A stretch of DNA of 64,000 nt from an uncultured Lachnobacterium sp. (GTDB taxonomy: Bacteria > Bacillota > Clostridia > Lachnospirales > Lachnospiraceae): positions 23,217-87,216 of the forward strand of contig UQRC01000005.1 in assembly GCA_900543445.1 (NCBI GenBank), given 5' to 3'. The notes beneath the pieces were generated by a model. It was not told the DNA's origin. It searched no databases and saw only the letters and a program-made list of their open reading frames with translations. Of this stretch, positions 11,601-17,887 are shown piece by piece. Made by a program: the position numbers and the translations under genes. Each line of letters begins with the position of its first letter. Within the stretch, counting starts at the first letter, position 1.

Positions 11601-11697
11601 GACGCAGAGTACGACAACAGAATATGAGGTACAGACCAGCCGGTTGTATCATATTGCGGAAAGCTTTATTCAGTCGATTCAGGAACTGACAAGGTAG
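8689..11697 (+). CDS. Large helical protein with FliK-like C-terminal domain
   Basis: A 1002-residue, acidic and glutamine-rich, mostly helical protein without signal peptide or membrane segments. The body consists of repeated helical stretches (for example near 130-330 and 450-560). From about residue 820 to 930 there is a beta-rich domain whose layout (a strand ending in LFDSPSMGKVAASFE, then EETAKMIREHLDDFADKM) resembles the C-terminal domain of flagellar hook-length control protein FliK. I infer a motility-related role; a DUF6240-like family is possible. I prefer ATG 8689, with AGGAGA five bases upstream, over ATG 8659, where GGAG is only one base away. The 3' end overlaps the convergent amidase gene by 32 bases. 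Confidence 0.5.
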   Translation: MQVEQTNLWDNVTKNLQNDTNKGIAAYQAAVPEENTVFGAKQEHYERVAGVSASGTIDMATYRNPLKEDEDTVVEELQKKDDLTADDRKNEMAVLSNTVSADDLQQMQKDGFSVNNTDSHTVVTVTDKIKVELAKAGVDISAYGDGLTKEQLENITGSAAVATQIEAVLKANDLPATDANVSETVEALAQATSITEISGDMMSYLLKNNLEPSIQNVYKAQYSSANDSQLSGGEIDLSELEPQIMQIIEAAGLEVNESTLSDAKWLLTEQIPLTAEKLQQLTDLKELAGQMEDGSVDWNGMLDSIADTIRMGKRPTEASMITAQRQLEETRLSMTKEAEATIDKLGVEMDYQAMEDTVEGLKEQERAYYRSLLDSAGIEPSEQNIDTMEQTLTVFDALKGMPAYVLGAVDAESSITQVYDAGAQMQQTFEKANESYETLMTAPRSDMGDSMQKAFRNVDAILESMKLDTSAANQRAVRILAYNGLDITEENIMSVKALDEEMQHAFRNLNPATTLEMIRRGENPLDMSMQELNQVAEEIQQETGDQEQERFSKYLWKLEQNHAISEEERSSYIGIYRLIAQVEKSDGAAIGSLYHQGAEITMRNLLSAVRTSKKGSMDYSVSDNFDGVSAKASGTKIDEQIAAGFQQNCVKDIMEQITPDKLATLGEDGWMDLTPEQFAQKLEEMQTSEQEMLADEAYVQQQLAMYEQASEVSQDVYAYLDHFDMPNTIANILGVNEMLRHPNQMMEILWKKDWGDKTSVEKAAQMKQQVFEAFGEALKNPTELADAQETLAEVAEHVMDGMIIEDPEVGTLDIRAMQLATAQFKLCAKKTTEESYMIPIQTGDSVTGVSLKIVRGEKKKGAVDILFDSPSMGKVAASFEAKSNRISGMIAVDDEETAKMIREHLDDFADKMKQSPGVVEESVDIHVAYAENLSLMHYEMVSIRKESVAGTQASSVQGENMGTNDLDNTGKTQSTTTEYEVQTSRLYHIAESFIQSIQELTR

Positions 11698-12382
11698 ACT
11701 GGTTTGCCAGATATTCGCATGCACCCAAATAGATAGCACGGGCGAGCTTTTCCTGATACGCTTCTGTGGTGAGATCAGATGCCTCTTTTTCATTGCTTAG
11801 GAACCCACATTCTACGATAACTGTAGGTGTGGGTGTTTTCTTTAATATGTAATAATCGTCATTGGACTTGGACACACGTGGTTTTGGAGGATCCATGATA
11901 GTATTTAAAGTATCCTGTAAAGTTGCTGCAATTACTTCTCCTTCCGGAGATTGGTCATAGAAGAATACCTGCGGACCGGAAATAGAACTATCCGGAAAAC
12001 TGTTCTGATGAATACTGATCGTCATAACAGGCATGGTTTCTGTGATTAAGGCGACACGATTTCGCATATCTTCAATTTTCATGTTTTTAGAATTTTCAGC
12101 TGCAAGCGGCTTATCATCGGTTCGTGTCAGGACAACTTTAAATCCCTTATTTTCAAATAATGTTTTTAATTTGTACACGATCGCAAGATTGATATCTTTT
12201 TCTAAGACATCGCCGCAGCCGACTTTGCCGGGATCACTTCCGCCGTGTCCGGCATCAAGCACGATACACTTTGGGGAATCCGTAGTAGATTTGGCAGAGA
12301 CAAAGGCGGCACCTGCCCGTGCGAGAAGAAAAGAACTGACGAACAGACAGCAGATCATGAGAACTTCGAACTTTTTTTGCAT
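11666..12382 (-). CDS. N-acetylmuramoyl-L-alanine amidase (CwlD/LytC type)
   Basis: A 238-residue exported zinc amidase that cleaves the bond between muramic acid and L-alanine. It starts at ATG 12382 (GAGGTA upstream), giving a hydrophobic signal segment at about 6-28. The Amidase_3 fold follows: LDAGHGGSDPG with the first zinc histidine, the EKDINL glutamate, SIHQNS with the second histidine, and VECGFLSN with the catalytic glutamate. The size and lack of repeats resemble CwlD, the germination amidase, but a general cell-separation role is possible. The terminator of the upstream gene ends about 20 bases before the start, leaving almost no room for a separate promoter. The tail overlaps the convergent gene on the other strand. 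Confidence 0.85.
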   Translation of the reverse strand: MQKKFEVLMICCLFVSSFLLARAGAAFVSAKSTTDSPKCIVLDAGHGGSDPGKVGCGDVLEKDINLAIVYKLKTLFENKGFKVVLTRTDDKPLAAENSKNMKIEDMRNRVALITETMPVMTISIHQNSFPDSSISGPQVFFYDQSPEGEVIAATLQDTLNTIMDPPKPRVSKSNDDYYILKKTPTPTVIVECGFLSNEKEASDLTTEAYQEKLARAIYLGACEYLANQSTLSVPESTE

Positions 12383-12403
12383 AAATACCTCGGTTGAATG
12401 GTA

Positions 12404-12438
12404 ACAAAAAGCCTTTTGCATTTGGCAAAAGGCTTTTG
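12404..12438 (-). terminator. Intrinsic terminator of the GH18 gene
   Basis: Perfect hairpin pairing AAAAGCCTTTTGC with its complement across a 5-base loop, flanked by T-rich tracts on both strands. On the minus strand it ends the 12468-14198 gene. Confidence 0.8.
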
Positions 12439-12467
12439 TAATCGTTAATTCAATTTATGCGGTGGGA

Positions 12468-14198
12468 TTAGTTAATATACTTGATAATTGTATCCCAGAT
12501 GCTGTTGGTCTCAAATCCGAGCTTCCAGAAGGATGCACCGGCGAGTTTGTTTTCATCAATGAGTTTTAACCGCTGTTCTGCGGAGGATGAATCTTCGAGC
12601 CATACTTTGTAGATGACATCTCCGTTTTTGAATTCGGAGTAATTCTGACCGCAGTCCTCCAGCCAGGTCTTTGTTGCATTATTGCTGGCAAGAAGCGTAT
12701 CCGCAGCACGCATTCCGTAAATTTGTGAGCTTACTTCATAATCCGTATCAGCACTTTCATCCTGATTGTCAGAACTGCTTTGTGGTGTGAGAGCCCAGAC
12801 TCTTGTGTAGAATGGCATGCCGAGAATGACCTGGTCGGCTGGAACTTCTGCCAGAGTGTCGGCAACTCCCTGCTTTACCCAGCTGAGGGAAGCAACGGAT
12901 CCTTCTTCTTTTGATCCGGCATAATGCTCATCATATCCCATAATTACAACATAATCGGCAAAGTTTGCCTGTTCTGCACGATTGTAAAAGGAAGTATAGC
13001 TGCTCGGTACATAATTATCAACAGACAATACAATTCCGTTGTTTGCACATTTGATTGACAATTCGCGAACAAATTCGATATACGAATCGCCCACATCATC
13101 ACGGTTTAATGATTCAAAATCAAGATTGATTCCGTCAAGATTGTACTGAATTGCCATTGAGACAATCTGATTGACCAGATTCTGTCGCTTGCTGGTATGC
13201 GTCAGTACTTTGGCAGAGTCGGCATCACTATTCTCAAGGTTGCTGACCAAAGCCCACACTTCGACTCCCTGGGAATGGCAGTAGTTGACGTAATCAATGC
13301 TTGCCAGATTCGCAAGATTGCCATCGTTATCGTTTAAATAGAACCAGGTTGGCGAGATAACATTGACTCCCTTGGTGCTCGCAAGAACAGAAGAAATTGC
13401 AGCATTGGCTGCTGAGTTGGTTACCTGATGCCAGGCCATACATATTTTGAAATCTTTTTGAATATGGGCAAACGTATCCGGAGTATAATCACTGGTGCGG
13501 GTTTTCTCAGTAGGTGCGGAAAGTTTCTTTCCCTGTACATATCCGATGACTCCGTCTGCGGTCAATACCTTTGTCCAATTGTCGCCTGCTTCGATAATCG
13601 TGACTTCGTCCTTATCAGCAAGATCTTCAAGAATCGGACTTTTGATACCTCCCTTGAGTCGGACATATGTGTTGCGGCTGGCGGTAGCAATTGTGTAATT
13701 GCCCCATTCGTTTGTGACGACAATGCGATTCGGTGATTCGAAGTATTCGTAAGAGAAATCAGAATACTGTTTTACAAAATCCAGATCCACATATGCAGAG
13801 TCGGAACTGGCCTTTACAATCGGTCGGCCGTAATCGACGGACGATTTTGTAATCAGATACTTAGTAGCATCAGCTTCGGCTGAGATTAAATCCTGCGGAG
13901 TTGCGTACAGAAGTATATTTTCATTGTGATCCCAATAGAAACGGGAATTGATATTATCATGTATAAAATTATAATCCAGGTAAACATGTCCGTCGATCAG
14001 TTTTCCCTGTGATTCGATGCGTTCGTTATTCAGTATAATGGCAACCTGATCGTTCGAACTTACATTATAATAAGTGTTTAGATCCTGGCGCTCCTTGCTT
14101 GGTGTATATTTGCGAATGAGAGAAGTGACTCCCATGATTGCTACAATAATTACAATCAGACCGCAAACTACTAGAATCGGTAATGCTTTCTTTTTCAT
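12468..14198 (-). CDS. Membrane-anchored SH3 / glycoside hydrolase family 18 protein
   Basis: A 576-residue surface protein. The N-terminus MKKKALPI is followed by a hydrophobic anchor (about 6-28). Next comes a region resembling a copper-amine-oxidase N-terminal-like beta domain (about 45-150), an SH3-like segment (about 170-230), and a GH18 catalytic barrel (about 245-575). The GH18 signature reads LDGINLDFESLN, a variant of DxxDxDxE with the catalytic glutamate kept. Such YaaH/YdhD-like proteins act on peptidoglycan, often the spore cortex. The ribosome site AGGAAGG is clear. It is followed on the same strand by its own terminator and then the amidase, consistent with a cell-wall remodelling group. 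Confidence 0.8.
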   Translation of the reverse strand: MKKKALPILVVCGLIVIIVAIMGVTSLIRKYTPSKERQDLNTYYNVSSNDQVAIILNNERIESQGKLIDGHVYLDYNFIHDNINSRFYWDHNENILLYATPQDLISAEADATKYLITKSSVDYGRPIVKASSDSAYVDLDFVKQYSDFSYEYFESPNRIVVTNEWGNYTIATASRNTYVRLKGGIKSPILEDLADKDEVTIIEAGDNWTKVLTADGVIGYVQGKKLSAPTEKTRTSDYTPDTFAHIQKDFKICMAWHQVTNSAANAAISSVLASTKGVNVISPTWFYLNDNDGNLANLASIDYVNYCHSQGVEVWALVSNLENSDADSAKVLTHTSKRQNLVNQIVSMAIQYNLDGINLDFESLNRDDVGDSYIEFVRELSIKCANNGIVLSVDNYVPSSYTSFYNRAEQANFADYVVIMGYDEHYAGSKEEGSVASLSWVKQGVADTLAEVPADQVILGMPFYTRVWALTPQSSSDNQDESADTDYEVSSQIYGMRAADTLLASNNATKTWLEDCGQNYSEFKNGDVIYKVWLEDSSSAEQRLKLIDENKLAGASFWKLGFETNSIWDTIIKYIN

Positions 14199-14237
14199 GC
14201 GTAGACCTTCCTTTGTTTAATGTCAATCTCAATTTCG

Positions 14238-14266
14238 ATTATAGCATTGTGCCTATGCAGATTCAA
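14238..14266 (-). promoter_or_regulatory. Sigma-A promoter for the GH18 gene
   Basis: On the minus strand TTGAAT (14266-14261) and TATAAT (14243-14238) are 17 bases apart, 40 bases before the start codon. Confidence 0.65.
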
Positions 14267-14296
14267 ATAATATGAAGGAAAATTAAGAAAATTTCA

Positions 14297-14329
14297 AAGG
14301 ACCGAAGACAGACTTGTTTCGGCCCTTTA
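14297..14329 (-). terminator. Hairpin, probable terminator of the kinase operon
   Basis: AAAGGACCGAA pairs with TTCGGCCCTTT with one mismatch. It lies downstream of the minus-strand kinase operon; the T tract is weak on that strand and better on the plus strand. The stretch 14330-14450 holds nothing else I can recognise. Confidence 0.5.
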
Positions 14330-14450
14330 AACTCTTTTTTCATCCAATGTGCAAATGATAAAAGTAAAGTGTGCATTGAGACTTCCTTCTATCATCCCAA
14401 CAGTTTTTCAATTTTATTCGTGACCAATCATAAAAAGTTGTGACTTTATT

Positions 14451-14549
14451 CTAATTGTTTGGTGTATCAGGTAATAGAATCGTAAGTCCCTGATACATAC
14501 CTGGCTTAAACTCAATAAGAAGCTGATCGCTACTATTTGATATCGTGAT
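14451..14549 (-). CDS. 32-residue micro-ORF with apparent ATC start
   Basis: An open frame without ATG, GTG or TTG near its 5' end directly follows the P-loop gene. AAAGGAG (14563-14557) lies seven bases before an ATC codon at 14549, and the frame then reads 32 codons to TAG. The predicted peptide ends IEFKPGMYQGLTILLPDTPNN, which looks like real protein sequence. The same ATC-ACN-ATA string follows the ribosome site of the preceding gene. It overlaps no other gene. It could be a true micro-protein using a rare start, or the remnant of a longer gene. No family is recognised. Confidence 0.35.
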   Translation of the reverse strand: MTISNSSDQLLIEFKPGMYQGLTILLPDTPNN

Positions 14550-14551
14550 AA

Positions 14552-15154
14552 CTATTCTCCTTTCGTCAGTTGTTCAAAAAAATAAATAAACTCGCGGTCA
14601 ATGTGAAACGGATCCTTCAGAACCGGAATCGGAAATACCGGAAAGTCATATTTATGTCTGAGATGCCCAACATCAGTCTTTATTCCCCCATTACATAGAA
14701 GCTTCACCGTTGCTTTTTTAATATTAAAATTTGATAGTTGTTGGACAAAACGATCCAAAGAATCAGACTTCCAAACCGATGCATGACAGATGACAATGCG
14801 AAGATCGCATGCAAGAAATTCCCGGTATGTGCCTGGGGTTAATACACCAAAGTCGAGTACGGAATAGGTACACGGTTTACTTAGCACATCATTCAATGTT
14901 CGAATCGTGAGATTTGGATAGTAATGAACACCTTGCATTCGGAAATCGGAATCAGATTTGGATCTGATATTCAATAATGCAATCTCATGTGTTGGATTTA
15001 CTTCCAGATATCGGGTTCTTGCAAAGAAGCGGCTATGTAGGTAATTTGCCAAAGCAATACACATATGTGTTGTCCCGACGTTAGGGGCAACCCCGCACAC
15101 ACCTATCGTCGCAGGTGTCGGGAAAAATGGTTTTTTAAATTTAAATATAGTGAT
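14552..15154 (-). CDS. P-loop ATPase-like protein lacking the Walker lysine
   Basis: A MinD/ParA-like fold is suggested by a first strand ending IGVCGVAPNVGTTH, a P-loop variant with no lysine, followed by the helix MCIALANYL. A later YSVLDFGVLTPG segment resembles Walker B/switch II. The kinase gene upstream has a second copy of the same pattern (GSHSGCGCTH), so the two are related. A GTG start at 15100 would cut off the first beta-strand. The frame is open further up to an ATC at 15154 that has AAAGGA five bases upstream, giving 200 residues. Alternatively the frame is reached by -1 frameshifting from the kinase gene. The function is unknown. Confidence 0.55.
   Translation of the reverse strand: MTIFKFKKPFFPTPATIGVCGVAPNVGTTHMCIALANYLHSRFFARTRYLEVNPTHEIALLNIRSKSDSDFRMQGVHYYPNLTIRTLNDVLSKPCTYSVLDFGVLTPGTYREFLACDLRIVICHASVWKSDSLDRFVQQLSNFNIKKATVKLLCNGGIKTDVGHLRHKYDFPVFPIPVLKDPFHIDREFIYFFEQLTKGE
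15084..15136 (-). promoter_or_regulatory. Candidate -1 frameshift signal at the end of the kinase gene
   Basis: In the kinase frame the heptamer A-AAA-AAC occupies 15136-15130. Eleven bases downstream is a hairpin ACACCT/AGGTGT (15118-15113 with 15104-15099, 8-base loop), then GGGG-TTG-CCCC (15094-15084). A -1 slip moves ribosomes exactly into the frame of the P-loop gene 27 bases before the kinase stop. Functionality is inferred, not shown. Confidence 0.35.
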
Positions 15155-16464
15155 TTCCGTCCTTTCTGAAGTGATAGCCAGTGTATAAAGTCCTGCTTAG
15201 ACCGATCGACATGAAATGGATCCGTATCATACGGATACGAATAGACCGGCATAGAGAACTTTCTGGCAAAAAACAGCGCGGCTTTGCGGTCACACAGATT
15301 CGCAATAATTTTCAATCGATCTCCCAGCTGTGGTAAGAAATGATCATTGATCGTTGCATCCGGCCTGTGCCAAAGTCCGCCACCACAGACATATAGGATA
15401 TAATCTGCGGTTGAAAGTTCAAGGGGAGAATAGTTGTTACCATAATCCTCCACGATTATTTCTGCCCTTGGCGCAGGAATGGTAATGCCTTCATCGTATT
15501 TGGGATATCCTTGAAAACATTGGTGTGAGTAATATCCGTCTTTTTCCCAGACCTGTTTCATCTGCCGGACAGCGCATCTCAAGTGATTGGTCTTGTTTTT
15601 CTCGAGATAGACTGCTGCATGGCCGATAAATCGAAGCGTGGAAACAAGCGATATTGCTACATGTGTGCATCCGCAGCCGGAGTGGCTGCCGATGACCGCA
15701 ACTGTCAGTCTGAGATGCGACTCCTCCGTATTATCATTAGTATCCGCTAAGGCAGTACTTAATTGCCGGACCGTCTGATAACGGTCACTCGGATCTGCAT
15801 TTTGGGTTTTTTGGATAATCGGTAGGATATTTCGGGCGATGGATGCATCGACATGTGGCAGCAGTAGACGAATGATGCGTCCGATACTGTAGATATCGGC
15901 AGCAAGTGTCGGCGGCGCCTGATGTGTCAGCTCCGGTGCAGAAAACTCTGCATTCCCGAAATGATTGAAGTCATTTCCAGAGTTGGTAATAAATGAAGCA
16001 ACGCTAAAATCGATTAATTTAATCTGTAATCCACATACTATAATATGCTCAGGCTTGAGATCCTGATAGAGGATCGGGCTGGGTGATAGTGAATGCAGAT
16101 ACGCAAAAATATCACATAGTTGTTCACAAAATTGATAAAATAAAGCTCTGGAAATTAACGGTTGACGAAGCAGAAACTGTTCTAATGAGTCACCCTGAAT
16201 ATATTCTTCCACCAAATAGTAAAAAGATTCATCTTCTTCAAAATCATAAATCGTGGGGATACCAGGATGCTGAACTGCTTTTAAAATCTGTGCTTCTGAT
16301 ACTGCGAAGGGAGATTGTGCATCGGACTTGGGGAATACCTTAACAGCACGATCAATCCCTAAAGATTGATATCTGGCGAGATAAACGGTTCCATTGCTAC
16401 CGCAACCGAGTGGTTTTAAAATCTCATATCTGCCAGACAAGATAAAATTATTATTGTCTTTCAT
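15103..16464 (-). CDS. Serine/threonine kinase fused to a P-loop-like domain
   Basis: A 453-residue protein starting at ATG 16464 (AAAGGAG three bases upstream; a longer frame begins at 16530). Residues 12 to about 255 are a Hanks-type kinase: glycine loop GCGSNGTVY, AVKVFPK lysine, catalytic loop LYQDLKPEH instead of HRDLKPxN, and DFS instead of DFG. Catalytic Asp and Lys remain, so activity is plausible. The C-terminal half has a MinD-like start, LTVAVIGSHSGCGCTH, with no Walker lysine. There is no membrane segment, unlike PknB/PrkC. It is the first gene of a compact operon with a related P-loop gene in the -1 frame. The partner process is unknown. Confidence 0.7.
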   Translation of the reverse strand: MKDNNNFILSGRYEILKPLGCGSNGTVYLARYQSLGIDRAVKVFPKSDAQSPFAVSEAQILKAVQHPGIPTIYDFEEDESFYYLVEEYIQGDSLEQFLLRQPLISRALFYQFCEQLCDIFAYLHSLSPSPILYQDLKPEHIIVCGLQIKLIDFSVASFITNSGNDFNHFGNAEFSAPELTHQAPPTLAADIYSIGRIIRLLLPHVDASIARNILPIIQKTQNADPSDRYQTVRQLSTALADTNDNTEESHLRLTVAVIGSHSGCGCTHVAISLVSTLRFIGHAAVYLEKNKTNHLRCAVRQMKQVWEKDGYYSHQCFQGYPKYDEGITIPAPRAEIIVEDYGNNYSPLELSTADYILYVCGGGLWHRPDATINDHFLPQLGDRLKIIANLCDRKAALFFARKFSMPVYSYPYDTDPFHVDRSKQDFIHWLSLQKGRKSLYLNLKNHFSRHLRR

Positions 16465-16585
16465 ACGCTCCTTTGTGTCGGAGTCGCATCTCATGCATAA
16501 ACTTATAGCACACTCATTTTTAAAATGCAAGACCTTTTTTTAAATTTTAATAGGTGTAGATGAAGTTTATAAATTTTTAATGAGC

Positions 16586-16620
16586 GTAAACTTTACAAGG
16601 AGAGGGTGTTTGATTATAAT
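16586..16620 (+). promoter_or_regulatory. mecA promoter with overlapping palindrome
   Basis: TTTACA (16592-16597) and TATAAT (16615-16620) are 17 bases apart, upstream of mecA. The odd palindrome GTAAA-C-TTTAC (16586-16596) covers the -35, in the space shared with the divergent kinase operon, so it may be an operator. This is inferred. Confidence 0.6.
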
Positions 16621-16665
16621 AAGTGTACGATTTACAAGAGATTTTCAAGGTAAGGATGTGATTGT

Positions 16666-17421
16666 ATGAAAATTGAAAAAGTAAACGAAAATCAGATCCG
16701 CTGCACATTGACGAAACAGGATTTGGCGGACCGACAGATCAATTTACGTGAGCTTGCGTACGGATCTGAGAAAGCCAAAGGACTTTTCCATGATATGATA
16801 GAACAGGCCAATTATGAATTTGGCTTTGAGGCAAATGATATACCGTTGATGGTGGAAGCAATCCCGTTGTCTTCCGAATCATTAATTCTTTTGATTACAA
16901 AAGTTGAATATCCGGATGAACTGGATACCAGATTTTCCCAATTCTCGGATGCGGATGAGGAAGAATTGTTCCAGGGTGCAGGAACTGCGCAGAATATTCC
17001 ACAGATCAAAGGTGCAGATGATATCATTGGACTTTTCAATAAGATTCGTGAGAGTCAGGAAGCACAGAAAGTGAAAGAAACTTTACCGGAGACCGAGGAG
17101 AAGACAACGATTCCGGAAGTGCCGGTAGATCTGGCGAAGATGTTTGAGTTTGAGAATATGGAACAGGTGGAGCGTCTTGCCCACGTTCTGGATGGTTATT
17201 ACAGTGGACACAATGATCTATACAAGAATGTACAGAAAAATCGCTTTTTTCTGATTATTCACAAGGATGATCATACCCCGGAACAGTTTAATAAAGTGTG
17301 CAATATCATATGCGAATATGCGAGTCAGCGGCATTACAGTGCTGCAACAGAGGCGTATTTTACAGAACATGGAAAGCGGATTACAGGTCCGAATGCGTTG
17401 CAGGTTCTTGCAGCGTTATAG
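16666..17421 (+). CDS. mecA: MecA-type adaptor protein
   Basis: A 251-residue adaptor of the MecA/YpbH family, which delivers substrates to the ClpC-ClpP protease and represses competence in Bacillus. The N-terminal domain MKIEKVNENQIRCTLTKQDL matches the substrate-binding part. An acidic linker follows at about 90-150, and the C-terminal domain (about 155-250) ends with the ClpC-binding fold including YYSGHNDLYK and FFLIIHKDDHTPEQF. The length is near the family norm of about 220-250. It is monocistronic, with its own promoter and a strong terminator shared with the converging DUF1858 gene. Confidence 0.88.
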   Translation: MKIEKVNENQIRCTLTKQDLADRQINLRELAYGSEKAKGLFHDMIEQANYEFGFEANDIPLMVEAIPLSSESLILLITKVEYPDELDTRFSQFSDADEEELFQGAGTAQNIPQIKGADDIIGLFNKIRESQEAQKVKETLPETEEKTTIPEVPVDLAKMFEFENMEQVERLAHVLDGYYSGHNDLYKNVQKNRFFLIIHKDDHTPEQFNKVCNIICEYASQRHYSAATEAYFTEHGKRITGPNALQVLAAL

Positions 17422-17438
17422 TTTTTGGATCATAGAAA

Positions 17439-17485
17439 ACGGCTGCCCCATAGATGAGATTCATCTGAGGGGACAGCCGTTTTTC
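17439..17485 (+). terminator. Bidirectional intrinsic terminator
   Basis: CGGCTGCCCC pairs with GGGGACAGCCG, followed by TTTTT on the plus strand and TTTTC on the minus strand. It serves both mecA and the converging 17494-17703 gene. Confidence 0.85.
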
Positions 17486-17493
17486 GTTGCATC

Positions 17494-17703
17494 TTAAGCT
17501 AAATCATGCTCTAAGAAATCATTGATATCATTTACCAGGTCATCCGGCTCGATTCCGTGAACCATAGCAGCTTCGCCGATTGTCTCCATCTGGGAAGATG
17601 GGCATCCGAGACAGTGCATACCAATATTTAAAAGCATCGGTGCGATATCAGCATCAATCTGAAGAAGCTCGCCGATCATAGTATCCTTAGTTACTTTTGC
17701 CAT
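17494..17703 (-). CDS. DUF1858 domain protein (hybrid-cluster-protein-associated redox disulfide type)
   Basis: A 69-residue protein starting at ATG 17703 with AAAGGAGG upstream. It begins with VTKDTMIGELLQIDADIAP and contains a CLGC motif (MHCLGCPSSQMETIGEAA), the hallmark of DUF1858, small proteins that often accompany hybrid cluster proteins or iron-sulfur enzymes in anaerobes. The two cysteines probably form a redox disulfide or bind metal. The longer open frame to 17778 has no ribosome site. It is transcribed alone. Confidence 0.85.
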   Translation of the reverse strand: MAKVTKDTMIGELLQIDADIAPMLLNIGMHCLGCPSSQMETIGEAAMVHGIEPDDLVNDINDFLEHDLA

Positions 17704-17740
17704 TGGGAAAATCCTCCTTTGCAATGTTTTTAATGGTGCT

Positions 17741-17769
17741 ATTATAATACGATTTCCCTGCAAATGCAA
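17741..17769 (-). promoter_or_regulatory. Promoter for the DUF1858 gene
   Basis: Minus strand TTGCAT (17769-17764), 17-base spacer, TATAAT (17746-17741). Confidence 0.5.
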
Positions 17770-17788
17770 ATTATACATCGCTTGTGGT

Positions 17789-17815
17789 TAAAAAAATACA
17801 AAATCCGGACGATAT
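17789..17815 (+). promoter_or_regulatory. Sigma-28 (SigD/FliA) type promoter of flagellin
   Basis: TAAA at 17789-17792 and GACGATAT at 17808-17815, separated by exactly 15 bases, match the TAAA-N15-GCCGATAT consensus of flagellar late promoters. The flagellin start codon is at 17888. Confidence 0.75.
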
Positions 17816-17887
17816 ATTATGCAGATGAGTTGACAGGGATGGTCAAATCCGGGTGCACGGACGCACAACCCAGTGAAAGGGAACAAT

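Noticed and set aside
14554-14585. Frameshift from the P-loop gene into the 32-residue frame at T-TTT-TTT
   Set aside because: The -1 frame meets TGA immediately after the T run, so slippage cannot reach the micro-ORF.
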